Shown here piece after piece: positions 33,180-42,454 of a stretch of DNA of 64,000 bases; within the stretch, counting starts at the first letter, position 1; each line of letters opens with the position of its first letter. The stretch spans positions 1,185,424-1,249,423 of the forward strand of contig NZ_AP018449.1 in NCBI RefSeq assembly GCF_003966895.1, read 5' to 3'. Origin of the DNA: Methylomusa anaerophila. Its GTDB lineage: Bacteria; Bacillota; Negativicutes; Sporomusales; Sporomusaceae. Both the position numbers and the translations under genes were made by a program. The notes beneath the pieces were generated by a model. That model was given only the letters and a program-made list of their open reading frames with translations. It made no database searches and was not told the origin of the DNA.

Positions 33180-33530
33180 TTAAAAATCAAATTTTAAATT
33201 CCCCTTTTCCCATTCTGCCAAAGTCATTTTTGCAGTAAATCCGACATTACCTCTTTTGCTTGATAGTTCTAGCAATACATTTTTCGCTTCTGAGGGAGTT
33301 ATAGGTAAAAGAATTGTAGCTGTATGTAATCTTACATATTCGCTCGAATGTTCTAGGTATGGAAGAAGCTTCGTTAACCCGTATTCTTCATTCGATATCA
33401 AATCACTTCTTATTTTTGTAAGTATTCGAAACTGCTTGTTAGCAGTTTTTGAATCCCCTTTATCAAGATATTCTCCATTTTTTTTGCAAGCATCTAAGTA
33501 TTCTTCTAATATTTTTTCGAGCGACCTCAT
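33180..33530 (-). CDS. DUF2019/HEAT-like immunity protein (cassette 5)
   Basis: 116 residues, ATG after AAGGAG, 15 bases after the toxin stop. The pattern LLPYLEHSSEYVRLHTATILL followed by AKMTLAEWEKGNLKF matches the DUF2019 family, single HEAT-like units recurrently found as polymorphic-toxin immunity proteins. The N-terminal half is a helical hairpin. Predicted to block the HNH-like nuclease encoded upstream. Confidence 0.78.
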   Translation of the reverse strand: MRSLEKILEEYLDACKKNGEYLDKGDSKTANKQFRILTKIRSDLISNEEYGLTKLLPYLEHSSEYVRLHTATILLPITPSEAKNVLLELSSKRGNVGFTAKMTLAEWEKGNLKFDF

Positions 33531-33545
33531 AACCGACTCCTTTTG

Positions 33546-36296
33546 TTATTCAAATGATTTGAAAATCCAACGACCATTTTCTTTGACTACATCTCCAAAC
33601 CCTTTTAAATAATTTAGCCCAAATTCAAATTGCTCTTGAAAACTTTTAGTCGCAAGCCAATCTCTTACTGTCTGTGTTCCAGAAAACCATTGTTTTGATG
33701 AATAATACGCACTAATAGCACTATGAACACTATCCTTGCCAGATTGCAACGCAATTATGTTTTCTACAGAATTTATTTCTTCTGCCGCAAATCCTGCCCT
33801 ACTTGCATTTTGTTGAGCTTGTTCCACTATGTGGTGCCACTGATTTCCTGCCCCTGGAGATCCAAGGAAACCTTTTAGTTCCTTAAATGTCTTGAAACTA
33901 CCTCCACCAATGGAACTAGCAATACTATCACGAATTTCTTTATTCAATTCCAATTGTTTTTCTACTTCTGCCGCTAACAACGGTGCATTGTTTGAATTAT
34001 TGGGGTCAATCCCCTTTGCTTTTAAGGACAATCTTGCCCACGTTAGTGCATCTTCTGTTTGAGATTTTACTAACCATGCTGTATATGGATTATTGAGGTT
34101 CACTACTTCTGTTGATAAATCGGGGAATGAAGAGTAGTTACTACCATCCATATTAACGCCTAGATTATCCCCCATCTTACTCCATTTATCAATTTGTTCA
34201 TCGGACACTTTATGCCATTTTGCCTTTATAGCAGCAGTTTCTTCATCACTTTTGCTGTTGCTTAACTCGATAATCATTTGCTGGTATTGCTGTTTTTCAA
34301 GCGCTATCCGTCCAGATTCATCATCTATTAATACTGCATCTATATGGTGTTCTGCTAACCACTGCTTAGTTTGTTCCTTGTCCTTGTCTGACCAATATTT
34401 TTCTACATCCTGTACAGCTTTGTCATATTCTTCCTTCGTAATACTTCCGCTGTCTAACTTATCTTTCAGGTCTTTCTTTTGTTGCTGGTATTCTGCATAC
34501 TGTTCATGATACAAGAAGTTGTTTTTCGTCTCACTAGCCGCAGTACTAGCGCCAGTCTGCGCATCTCCTCCAACTGCCTTGGCTGCCGCTGCTCCTGCGA
34601 TAGCGCTCGCCCATTGCATAACGGCAGGGTCTTTTATTTTTGCTAATTCATTCATTATCAGTTGGTTAAGACCTGCACCGGCAGCTCCCGATGCAAAACT
34701 TCCTCCACCAAGTTGAGCCATTAAGCCACCAGCAAAAGCATCTAATGCCGCTTTTTCCGGACTGCCTTCTTTTAGTTTCAAGTCGCCTATTGCTTTAAAG
34801 ACTTCTTCACCAAATACCTGCGCTAATTCTTGTTTTTCTTGAATAGTTTTCTTGTCAAAGATCTTACCCAATGCATTCAGTGCACCAGACGGATCACGGC
34901 TTAATCCGCTCAAATCTTGATTGGGATTGCTCCGTACTTCAATCGTTCCAGGTGATATTGCTGATTTTGTTGTACTATCTGCTTCTCCTGATACAGTTAT
35001 TCCCACATTAGGCGTTAGACCCAAATCACCCAATTTCATCCCTGGAGTAAGTTTGCTGTTGTAATTAACTCCAATACTACTGGATAGATACTTCACTCTG
35101 TTCTCCAGATTGGAGAATGTCAGCGTACCGGTAGAGAGTTTATTCTTATCCGGTGTAGCCTCACTGCTAATCACCGCACCCTTCAGGTCGGTATTCTTCC
35201 CCACATAAATATCAAAGCCTTCCGCCCCGGCAAAAATCCCTGCCTGACCGGTGACACTGTCATAGTTGGAGTTGGTCTTGCCGGTATTGAAGGAGCCCGT
35301 TGTACCGCTGATTTTACCGGTGCCGAAACCAATGCCGGTGCTTTGATTGTTCGCCGCGTAGTCATCACTGTCCTGCGTGCTGGCGAGGTTGAGGTTGCCG
35401 CCGATGTCGGCCACGACTTTGTCGCCTTTGACCTGGGAACCGATAATGTTGGTGTCGTTGCCGGATTTGAGGGTTACGGTGCCGGCGGCGTCAATGACGC
35501 TGCCGGTATGGGTTACCGTGTTGCCGTTTTCCGTGCCGTGGCCGGAGCCGAAGCCGCCGGTCAGGCCGGTAAAGTTGCCGTCAAGGCCGAAGGATGCTCC
35601 CAAGGACCAGGAGGAGGAGCTGGTTTTGCCGTCGATCTGTTGTTGGTTTTGGGCGGCGTCGAGGTTGAGGTTTTGCTTGGCGTCTAGCAGGACGTCGATG
35701 GCATGGATGTTTGTCGCTATCAGGTTGATATCCCCGTCGGTGGCGGTGATGTTGACGTTGCCGCCGGCGTTGATGTTGGACGGGTTGACGCTTTCGGCGT
35801 GGGTTGTTTGTTCGGCGGTCATTTGGCTGCTGCCGATGCTGACGCTGACACCCGCTCCTTTTGTCAGATTGCCTTTGAAGTCCTTCAGTTTCTCAAGATC
35901 TTGAACGGTTTTGTACTCATACAGAGTTTTAAGCCGGTCATCCTGTACCTGACCCGAGCGCTGGATGTCGTTATAAGCACCCGTGGCAGCATCGATTACG
36001 CCGCCGCCTAAGGATACACTCAGGCCGCTTTGCTTGAATTCGTATTTGTACTGGCTGTCGTAGGTGTTTACTGTGTTGTCGATGGTGACGTCTTTGCCGC
36101 TGATGTTGGTGTCCTGGCCGCTGATAATTGTAGTCCCGGCGCTGTTGACTTGGTTGCCGGCAATGAGGTTGACGTTGCCTTCGATGGAGCCGATGGTGCT
36201 GCCGGCTTGCTCCATGGTTTGTTGATCGAGGGTGGTTTTTTCGCTTTTGCTGCCGATGGTGAAGCCGAGGCCGCCGCTGCTGAAGAGGCCTGACAT
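33546..36296 (-). CDS. Orphan CdiA/FHA-type module with HNH-like nuclease toxin (cassette 5)
   Basis: 916 residues from the internal Met; the complete stalk, FHA repeats, pretoxin domain (GGGSFASGAAGAGLNQLI) and SETKNN junction (about 570) are present. The tail of about 345 residues is the longest in the array: a charged coiled-coil-like stretch (YQQQKKDLKDKLDSGSITKE...), a helical linker, then GAGNQWHHIVEQAQQNAS with ENIIALQSG and HSAISAYYSSK. This reads as a WHH-type HNH/endonuclease VII fold, probably a DNase. The frame upstream of the Met reaches the palindrome at 36413, where a TGA stops it; no secretion signal. Confidence 0.8.
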   Translation of the reverse strand: MSGLFSSGGLGFTIGSKSEKTTLDQQTMEQAGSTIGSIEGNVNLIAGNQVNSAGTTIISGQDTNISGKDVTIDNTVNTYDSQYKYEFKQSGLSVSLGGGVIDAATGAYNDIQRSGQVQDDRLKTLYEYKTVQDLEKLKDFKGNLTKGAGVSVSIGSSQMTAEQTTHAESVNPSNINAGGNVNITATDGDINLIATNIHAIDVLLDAKQNLNLDAAQNQQQIDGKTSSSSWSLGASFGLDGNFTGLTGGFGSGHGTENGNTVTHTGSVIDAAGTVTLKSGNDTNIIGSQVKGDKVVADIGGNLNLASTQDSDDYAANNQSTGIGFGTGKISGTTGSFNTGKTNSNYDSVTGQAGIFAGAEGFDIYVGKNTDLKGAVISSEATPDKNKLSTGTLTFSNLENRVKYLSSSIGVNYNSKLTPGMKLGDLGLTPNVGITVSGEADSTTKSAISPGTIEVRSNPNQDLSGLSRDPSGALNALGKIFDKKTIQEKQELAQVFGEEVFKAIGDLKLKEGSPEKAALDAFAGGLMAQLGGGSFASGAAGAGLNQLIMNELAKIKDPAVMQWASAIAGAAAAKAVGGDAQTGASTAASETKNNFLYHEQYAEYQQQKKDLKDKLDSGSITKEEYDKAVQDVEKYWSDKDKEQTKQWLAEHHIDAVLIDDESGRIALEKQQYQQMIIELSNSKSDEETAAIKAKWHKVSDEQIDKWSKMGDNLGVNMDGSNYSSFPDLSTEVVNLNNPYTAWLVKSQTEDALTWARLSLKAKGIDPNNSNNAPLLAAEVEKQLELNKEIRDSIASSIGGGSFKTFKELKGFLGSPGAGNQWHHIVEQAQQNASRAGFAAEEINSVENIIALQSGKDSVHSAISAYYSSKQWFSGTQTVRDWLATKSFQEQFEFGLNYLKGFGDVVKENGRWIFKSFE

Positions 36297-36394
36297 TTTT
36301 TCTTGGCGGTAGTGTTCGTCGCTGCCGGTTTCATCGGCGGCGGTGATGTTGATGTTGCCGTCGGTGGCGGTAAGACCGACATCGTTGGTGCCAA

Positions 36395-37711
36395 CTATGT
36401 TGCTAATTTCATAGAGTCATAGAACCGTCCCCTGACTCTTATATTCGGAGTAAATCCTCGATCTTTTTTAGCTACGTCTTTACCTGCGTTGTAATTAACT
36501 CCAATGCTGTTTGCCAAATACTTTGCTCTGTTCTCAAAATTGGAGAAGGTTAGCGTACCCGTCGACAGTTTATTCTTATCCGGCGTAGCCGTACTGCTAA
36601 TGACCGCACCCTTTAGGTCGGTATTCTTCCCTACCGTAATGTCAAAGCCGTCTTGACCGGCGAAGATCCCTGCCTGACTGGTGACACTGTCGTAGACGGA
36701 GTCGGTTTTGCCGGTATTGAAAGATCCATGGGTACCGCTGATTTTGCCGGTGCCGAAACCAACGCCGATGCTTTGATTGTTCGCCGTGTAGTCGTCGCTG
36801 TCCTGCAGGCTGGTGATGTTGAGGTTGCCGCCGATGTCGGCTTTTACTTTTTCGCCTATTACCTGGGAACCGGTGATGTTGGTGTCGTTGCCGGATTTGA
36901 GGTTTACTGTGCCGCTGGCGTCAATGACGCTGCCGGTATGGGTCACAGCGTTGCCGTTTTCTTTGCCGCTACTGCTGCCGAAGCTACCGGAGTAGCCTAC
37001 GCCGATGGTGCCGCCTAAAGACCAGGAGGAGGAGCTGGTTTTGCCATCGATCTGTTGTTGGTTTTGGGCGGCGTCGAGGTTGATGTCGTTTTCGGCGTCC
37101 AAGGTGACCTCAGTCGCAGTGATTTTGGTCCCTTTGAGGTTGACATTACCGTCGGTGGCGGTGATGTTGACGTTGCCGCCGGCGCTGATGTTGGATGGGT
37201 TGACGCTTTCCACATGGGTGTTTTGCTCGGATGTGATTGTTGTGCTGCCGATGCCGACGCCGACACCCACTCCTTTTGTCAGGTTGCCTTTGAAGTCCTT
37301 CAGTTTCTCAAGATCTTTAACGGCTTTGTACTCATACAGCGTTTTAAGCCGGTCATCCTGTACCTGGCCCGAGCGCTGGATGTCGTTATAAGCACCCGTG
37401 GCAGCATCGATTACGCCGCCGCCTAAGGATACACTCAGGCCGCTTTGCTTGAATTCGTATTTGTACTGGCTGTCGTAGGTGTTTACTGTATTGTCGATGG
37501 TGACGTTTTTGCCGCTGATGTTGGTGTCCTGGCCGTTGATAATTGTAGTCCCGGCGCTGTTGACTTGGTTGCCGGCAATGAGGTTGACGTTGCCTTCGAT
37601 GGAGCCGATGGTGCTGCCGGCTTGCTCCATGGTTTGTTGATCGAGGGTGGTTTTTTCGCTTTTGCTGCCGATGGTGAAGCCGAGGCCGCCGCTGCTGAAG
37701 AGGCCTGACAT
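36395..37711 (-). pseudogene. Toxin-less stalk/FHA core fragment (module 6)
   Basis: The stalk and FHA region match cassette 2 almost base for base (compare 25660-26928), but the frame runs from TPNI straight into the palindrome at 36413-36439. Pretoxin domain, toxin and immunity gene are absent. It looks like a partial duplicate of module 2 ended by recombination at a REP-like palindrome. It might still act as a template for gene conversion. Confidence 0.85.
36413..36439. repeat. REP-like palindrome, copy 5
   Basis: AGAGTCATAGAACCGTCCCCTGACTCT, a variant with TAG in the loop. It joins the 5' edge of module 5 to the interior of module 6, i.e. it sits at a deletion joint. Confidence 0.85.
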
Positions 37712-37827
37712 TTTTTCTTGGCGGTAGTGTTCGTCGCTGCCGGTTTCATCGGCGGCGGTGATGTTGATGTTGCCGTCGGTGGCGGTAAGACCGACATCGT
37801 TGGTGCCGACTATGTTGCTAATTTCAT

Positions 37828-37854
37828 AGAGTCACGGAACCGTCCCCCGACTCT
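37828..37854. repeat. REP-like palindrome, copy 6
   Basis: AGAGTCACGGAACCGTCCCCCGACTCT at the 5' edge of module 6, followed about 25 bases later by the IS3-type element. Confidence 0.85.
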
Positions 37855-37879
37855 TACAAAATACGCAATTAAGTCAATC

Positions 37880-39247
37880 TGTCAACTACAAAACTGGATT
37901 TCAAAGTATAATGGTCATGAGAAGTTAAAGTCTTCTGGAACAGGAGGAGCAACCATCATGATCAAAGGTCGCAAAACGAGTTATGAGGAAAGAGTTGAAA
38001 TCGTTAAATATTGTATTGAGCAACAGAATAACTATGCTGAAACGGCACAAAAATACCAAGTCTCCTATCAGCAGGTTTATAGTTGGACAACCAAGTATGA
38101 AACCGATGGTGTCGAAGCCTTACAAGATAAACGTGGCAAAAGAAAGACCTTAGATGCAATGTCGGAGATTGAGAAGTTAAGGGCCGAGAATAAACTTCTT
38201 GAAGCCAAAAACAAAAGGCAACAAATGGAGATAGAATTTTTAAAAAAGCTGGAAGAAATAGAAAGGCGGCGATCCTAAGCCAGGTAAAATATGAAACCAT
38301 TTACCTTGTAATCCAGGAACTTCATGATACAACAACTTATCCAATACAGAAACTCTGTGAAATCGCAGGCGTACAAAGATCTTCTTACCACAAATGGCTA
38401 AACAGAAACGCGAGTGCTAATGAGCAGATGAATAAAGAATTAATCCCACTGATCAAAGACGCCTATCAAGAACGTAATGGTATTCTTGGGTACCGCCAAA
38501 TGACTATCAAACTCAATCGTAAACACAACCTTACTGTGAATCATAAGCGGATTTACCGACTAATGAAGATTTTGCAACTTCAGTCCGTATGCCGCCGAAA
38601 AAGAAAGAAATATATTCAGTCCACACCTGAAATCACTGCTGAAAATATTTTGAACAGAGAGTTTACAGCAACTCACTTTGGAGAAAAATGGCTTACTGAT
38701 GTAACAGAGATGAAATATGGTCTTGAACAGAAAGCACATTTGAGCGCAATACTGGATCTAGCAGATAAAAGTATTGTCGCTTTTGTGCTTGATCTTTCGA
38801 ACAATAATGAACTTGTTTTTAAGACCTTTGACATAGCTCATAAAGAATATCCTGATGCAACTCCCCTCTTTCATAGTGACAGGGGATTTCAATATACAAG
38901 TAAGGCCTTTCATAAAAAGCTTGTTGATGCCGGAATGACACAAAGTATGTCTAGGGTATCAAGATGCATAGACAACGGTCCCATGGAAGCATTCTGGGGA
39001 ATGATGAAATCAGAGATGTATTATCTCAAAAAGTTCAGTTCGTACGATGAGCTGGAAACTGCGGTCAGTGAATATATAGAGTATTATAATAATCACCGAT
39101 ATCAAAAACGACTCCAATTGCATGACACCGTTAGAGTACAGACGCTATCGGAGTCATACAGCTGCATAAAAAAGGTGATGCCAACTTTTACGCAAAGTTG
39201 GCATCATAGAGCTTTTATTTTTTCTACTGTCTACTTGACAGGGAGCA
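37880..39247 (+). mobile_element. IS3 family (IS150-type) element, left end unclear
   Basis: Two overlapping transposase frames. The right end ...CTACTTGACAGGGAGCA (to 39247) is followed at once by the right arm of a cassette hairpin (TTTTTACGTCCACTGACC). The left side has only a partial counterpart (TGTCAACTACAAAA at about 37882) and no left hairpin arm, and I see no target duplication, so the left end has probably been lost by a deletion. An internal hairpin (GATGCCAACTTT...) lies after the transposase stop. Confidence 0.8.
37958..38278 (+). CDS. IS3-family transposase OrfA
   Basis: 106 residues. Helix-turn-helix KTSYEERVEIVKYCIEQQNN...YQVSYQQVYSWTTKY, then KRGKRKT and a leucine-zipper coiled coil (EIEKLRAENKLLEAKNKR). 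The ATG follows CAGGAGG. The heptanucleotide A AAA AAG at 38242-38248 is the standard site for -1 frameshifting into OrfB. The family is IS150-like. Confidence 0.9.
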   Translation: MIKGRKTSYEERVEIVKYCIEQQNNYAETAQKYQVSYQQVYSWTTKYETDGVEALQDKRGKRKTLDAMSEIEKLRAENKLLEAKNKRQQMEIEFLKKLEEIERRRS

Positions 39248-39312
39248 CTTCAATTTTTACGTCCACTGACCTCTTTTGCCTTATAGAAATTAAATCATCG
39301 TCCAGTAATTAG
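38242..39312 (+). pseudogene. IS3-family transposase OrfB (DDE), C-terminus frameshifted
   Basis: Reached by -1 frameshifting (AAA AAA GCT GGA AGA...) or from a Met at 38428. The HTH_21 region (AYQERNGILGYRQMTIKLN) and DDE catalytic domain are visible: WLTDVTEMKYG (D), LFHSDRGFQYTS (D), DNGPMEAFWGMMKSE (E). Near 39113 an extra C breaks the usual KRLNCMTPLEYRR ending: the frame passes instead through LQLHDTVRVQ to a stop beyond the IS end. In the alternative frame the expected ending NCMTPLEYRRYRSHTAA stops at 39169. The catalytic core is intact but this copy is probably inactive. Confidence 0.85.
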
Positions 39313-39708
39313 ATGGTAAATTTCGAACCCACCAAAGAACAATCCAAGTAAAATGAGTGTAGCTACTAAACCATACATGTACAGTTTAACTGTTCTTCGT
39401 TTCTCAGGGTCAAAATCCGGACGTGTGGCCTTCTGATAGCCACCCATAAAAATCAATAGGACTGTCAACACCACTAGAGGTATTGATATCTGCCCTAGTA
39501 TTGCCGAATAGCTTGCTAACGCACCAGTTCCCTTAATTACATTATCTATTATTACAATGATAAGTAAAACTGTAGATAGCGCCCAGCCTATTCTCCATAA
39601 CATCGGATCATTCTTGGAAAATTTTATTACCCATCTTAGTATATATGGGATACCAAACAGTCCCCAAACGACCCAAAAAAACCATGGCATAGAATCTATT
39701 AAAGACAA
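39295..39708 (-). CDS. Four-helix membrane immunity protein (cassette 7)
   Basis: 137 residues with four hydrophobic spans (WFFWVVWGLFGIPYILRW; IGWALSTVLLIIVIID; LGQISIPLVVLTVLLIFMG; LYMYGLVATLILLGLFFGG) and charged loops. A TTG start lies 12 bases from GGGAG; an ATG seven codons on (MPWFFW) is possible. It follows the hydrophobic, probably pore-forming toxin of cassette 7, and multi-span membrane immunity is the rule for such toxins. No soluble domain is seen. Confidence 0.75.
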   Translation of the reverse strand: MSLIDSMPWFFWVVWGLFGIPYILRWVIKFSKNDPMLWRIGWALSTVLLIIVIIDNVIKGTGALASYSAILGQISIPLVVLTVLLIFMGGYQKATRPDFDPEKRRTVKLYMYGLVATLILLGLFFGGFEIYHLITGR

Positions 39709-39753
39709 TATTATAACCCGCTCCCTTCACTGCAAGAGATTTGTGCATACCGA

Positions 39754-41709
39754 TTATTGCCCAAGTCCCTCTTTCCATGGTTTTATCACTTCTTTATTTA
39801 CTAAATAGGCTACTCCTCCCCCTACGATTGAAACAGCTATAACTGGTGCACCTAGACTCACCGCAGCTCCTCCGCCTAAGGCCAATACGGCAGTTGTACC
39901 AATATCAGCACCTGCAGCCATTGCAAATTTTTCATTGAGACCACCAAACGTCTTGTAGTCTAAATAAACATCATATGTTGTCTGCCCAAGCGCCACTACT
40001 CCACCGAGGACTTTACTAACACCTTTTAATGCAATAGTGCTTCCAGGGGTAGTATCTACTACGATTTCAAGGGTGGTCGCTGGTCCAAGACGAGGTGCAG
40101 ACACTTTACCTATAGTAAAGCTGGTTCTCAGTTGATTAATGATTAGTTCTCCCGCTGCGGTATCAACTAATGATTCTCCTACGTTCTTCCCTAACTCAAG
40201 AGTTTCATTTCCATAATGTATGAAGTTTCGTGCCCTTGCTAGGTTATTGTTTAATCCCGAATTATCAACATTATAATTTATTATCCCAAATGATCCCGGT
40301 AAATTTAGATCATTTAGCACTTTTAACAATTCAGGCTCTATTGCTTCATATGCTTGTCCAGATACTGGATCTCTAGGTACTGGTAATCCGGTATCTGGAT
40401 CTACACCACTTAGAATATTTATCTGGCTTAATGCTTTATATTCTTCTAATATCTTTAATCTCTCTTCATCGCTTGTAGCTTTAGACAGCTTTTCAGCAAG
40501 TTCCGCTTGTTGTCGGTGATTCAGCCAGTTATTCTTCGTCTCACTAGCAGCAACACTTGCCCCAGTCTGTGCATTGCCACCTACAACTTTAGCAGCAACT
40601 GCCCCTACAATCACACTGGCCCATTGCATTGCAGCAGAGTCTTTTATCTTTGCCAGTTCATTCATGACGATCTGATTGAAGGCTGCTCCGGCAGCACCTG
40701 AGGCAAAGCTACCACCGCCAAGTTGAGCCATTAACCCACCAGCAAAAGCATCAAGAGCAACTTTTTCAGCACTGCCTTCTTTTAATCCAAGATTACCAAT
40801 CGCTTTAAATACTTCTTCACCAAATAATCCGGCTAATTCCTGCTGTTCTTGCACTGTTTGCTTATCAAATATTTTCCCTAGCGCATTGACGGCTCCTTCA
40901 GGAGTTCGATTGAGGTTAGAAATATCCTGGTCGGGATTGCTGCGAATCTCAATCGTTCCCAGGGAAATCGCTGATTTGGTGGTGCTGGAGGCTTCTCCAC
41001 TTGCAGTTACACCAATATTAGGCGTCAGTCCCAGGTCTTTCTTTTCTACGTCGTTACCGTTCGCGTCTTTCCCGGCGGCATAGCCAATGCCTGAACTGCT
41101 TGCGCTATACTCCGCCTTATTCTCAATATCTGACCAAGTCAGCGTATCGGTGCTGAGCCTGTTCTTATCCGCATCCGCCTCACTGGCAATGACCGCACCC
41201 TTCAGGTCGGTATTCTTCCCCACATAAATATCAAAGCCTTCCTCACCGGCGAAGATCCCTGCCTGACCGGTGACACTGTCATAGTTGGAGTTGGTCTTGC
41301 CGGTATTGAAGGAACCCGTTGTCCCGCTGATCTTGCCGGTGCCGAAACCAATGCCGGTACTTTGATTGTTCGCCGTGTAGTCATCACTGTCCTGCGTGCT
41401 GGCGAGGTTGAGGTTGCCGCCGATGTCGGCCACGACTTTGTCGCCTTTGACCTGGGAACCGATAATGTTGGTGTCGTTGCCGGATTTGAGGGTTACGGTG
41501 CCGGCGGCGTCGATGACGCTGCCGGTATGGGTTACCGTGTTGCCGTTTTCCGTGCCGTGGCCGGAGCCGAAGCCGCCGGTCAGGCCGGTAAAGTTGCCGT
41601 CAAGGCCGAAGGATGCTCCCAAGGACCAGGAGGAGGAGCTGGTTTTGCCGTCGATCTGTTGTTGGTTTTGGGCGGCGTCCAGGTTGAGGTTTTGCTTGGC
41701 GTCGAGCAT
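39754..41709 (-). CDS. 5'-truncated CdiA/FHA-type module with hydrophobic, probably pore-forming toxin (cassette 7)
   Basis: 651 residues from an internal Met (MLDAKQNLNLDAAQ). The stalk is deleted: the FHA coding sequence joins directly to the leader of the zinc-ribbon gene, without a REP-like palindrome. The FHA and pretoxin parts match cassette 4 closely. After SETKNN (about 405) the tail has no nuclease motif; it ends with a long Ala/Gly/Val-rich stretch (IGTTAVLALGGGAAVSLGAPV, IAVSIVGGGVAYLVNKEV), a hairpin of two membrane helices like pore-forming colicins and CdiA ionophores. The four-span membrane immunity protein supports this reading. Confidence 0.72.
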   Translation of the reverse strand: MLDAKQNLNLDAAQNQQQIDGKTSSSSWSLGASFGLDGNFTGLTGGFGSGHGTENGNTVTHTGSVIDAAGTVTLKSGNDTNIIGSQVKGDKVVADIGGNLNLASTQDSDDYTANNQSTGIGFGTGKISGTTGSFNTGKTNSNYDSVTGQAGIFAGEEGFDIYVGKNTDLKGAVIASEADADKNRLSTDTLTWSDIENKAEYSASSSGIGYAAGKDANGNDVEKKDLGLTPNIGVTASGEASSTTKSAISLGTIEIRSNPDQDISNLNRTPEGAVNALGKIFDKQTVQEQQELAGLFGEEVFKAIGNLGLKEGSAEKVALDAFAGGLMAQLGGGSFASGAAGAAFNQIVMNELAKIKDSAAMQWASVIVGAVAAKVVGGNAQTGASVAASETKNNWLNHRQQAELAEKLSKATSDEERLKILEEYKALSQINILSGVDPDTGLPVPRDPVSGQAYEAIEPELLKVLNDLNLPGSFGIINYNVDNSGLNNNLARARNFIHYGNETLELGKNVGESLVDTAAGELIINQLRTSFTIGKVSAPRLGPATTLEIVVDTTPGSTIALKGVSKVLGGVVALGQTTYDVYLDYKTFGGLNEKFAMAAGADIGTTAVLALGGGAAVSLGAPVIAVSIVGGGVAYLVNKEVIKPWKEGLGQ

Positions 41710-41714
41710 GACGT

Positions 41715-41833
41715 TGATTTTACTGGATTTACGATAAATTACATGAAAAGAACCTCTATGACGAAAACACCGTTTTCGTCATCACCGACAGGTGATATAT
41801 TAAAATTATTATTTTTAAGGAGGTTTTATTGAT
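41715..41833 (+). promoter_or_regulatory. Zinc-ribbon gene leader, copy B
   Basis: Starts TTGATTTTACTGGATTTACG and contains GAACCTC, the ACGAAAAC/GTTTTCGT hairpin, TCACCGACAGGTGA, and AAGGAGGTTTT before the ATG. The more distant upstream part seen at 27.1-27.8 kb is missing here. The fusion point with module 7 is near 41714. Confidence 0.65.
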
Positions 41834-42001
41834 ATGTACGATAACGTGAGAAAATGTCCGAATTGTGGTAGTGATGCACCTTGTATGGGATCTTTAATGA
41901 AATGTAAGGAATGTGGCGGTGTGTATTGTGGTAACTGTTCTGGTAATGGGTATGGGGGTAGTTGTCCGTTTTGTGGCAACACTGAGTCGAAGTCCTTCTG
42001 A
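41834..42001 (+). CDS. Eight-cysteine zinc-ribbon-like mini-protein
   Basis: 55 residues (MYDNVRKCPNCGSDAPC...KCKECGGVYCGNC...SCPFCGNTESKSF). All cysteines of the two putative zinc sites are kept. AAGGAGG precedes the start. It is divergent from module 7 and convergent with the immunity gene of cassette 8. A region of about 80 bases after the stop (AATAGGTAATATTATC, ACGACACCTGAGAG) is conserved between copies. Confidence 0.75.
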   Translation: MYDNVRKCPNCGSDAPCMGSLMKCKECGGVYCGNCSGNGYGGSCPFCGNTESKSF

Positions 42002-42085
42002 TCCACCAGATTTGATTTTTACAGGTTATTAATAGGTAATATTATCTAGTCGTTGTTTGTTCAATCAGACGACACCTGAGAGGAA

Positions 42086-42124
42086 AAGAGAGGTCAGCGG
42101 ATTCTTACGTCCGCTGACCTCTCT
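42086..42124. repeat. Cassette hairpin, copy 6
   Basis: AGAGAGGTCAGCGGA pairs with TCCGCTGACCTCTCT around TTCTTACG. It is convergent-gene spaced like the others. Confidence 0.85.
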
Positions 42125-42200
42125 TCTATTAAATCATCTGCAATGTCCTAGACTTGTAGGCGTGTTAAACAATCTCGTCACCTTATCACATTTTCTTCTT

Positions 42201-42437
42201 CTAAAAAACAGTCTCTACCTTCACTTGATTCCAAATATCCGCCAGAGTTTTCCCATTTATTCGACCATACTCCAATAACTCTTGAGCGGTTTTAAATGAT
42301 TGATAGTTTTCATCATAAAGTCTCGTAAGATACCACCCATCCTTATTATTGCTTATCGAATATTTTTGTTCCATGTGGAAAAACTCAACCTCATGGCCCA
42401 TTTCTAAATCATGTTCAAGTTCTTTATAACTATACAT
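42201..42437 (-). CDS. Probable immunity protein of cassette 8
   Basis: 78 residues, ATG preceded by AAGGGG, 17 bases after the toxin stop. The sequence (HEVEFFHMEQKYSISNNKDGWYLTRLYD, AQELLEYGRINGKTLADIW) is a compact beta-alpha fold of a type often next to type-24-like toxins. Note that the related toxin of cassette 1 is followed by an unrelated 162-residue protein. Role inferred from position. Confidence 0.7.
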   Translation of the reverse strand: MYSYKELEHDLEMGHEVEFFHMEQKYSISNNKDGWYLTRLYDENYQSFKTAQELLEYGRINGKTLADIWNQVKVETVF

Positions 42438-42454
42438 TACAATGCCCCTTCTCT

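Noticed and set aside
33546..36296. MSGLFSSGG Met as the true start of the module proteins
   Set aside because: The conserved coding continues 36 codons further upstream in every full module and the ATG has only a weak AAGAAA before it, so it is an internal Met of a truncated protein.
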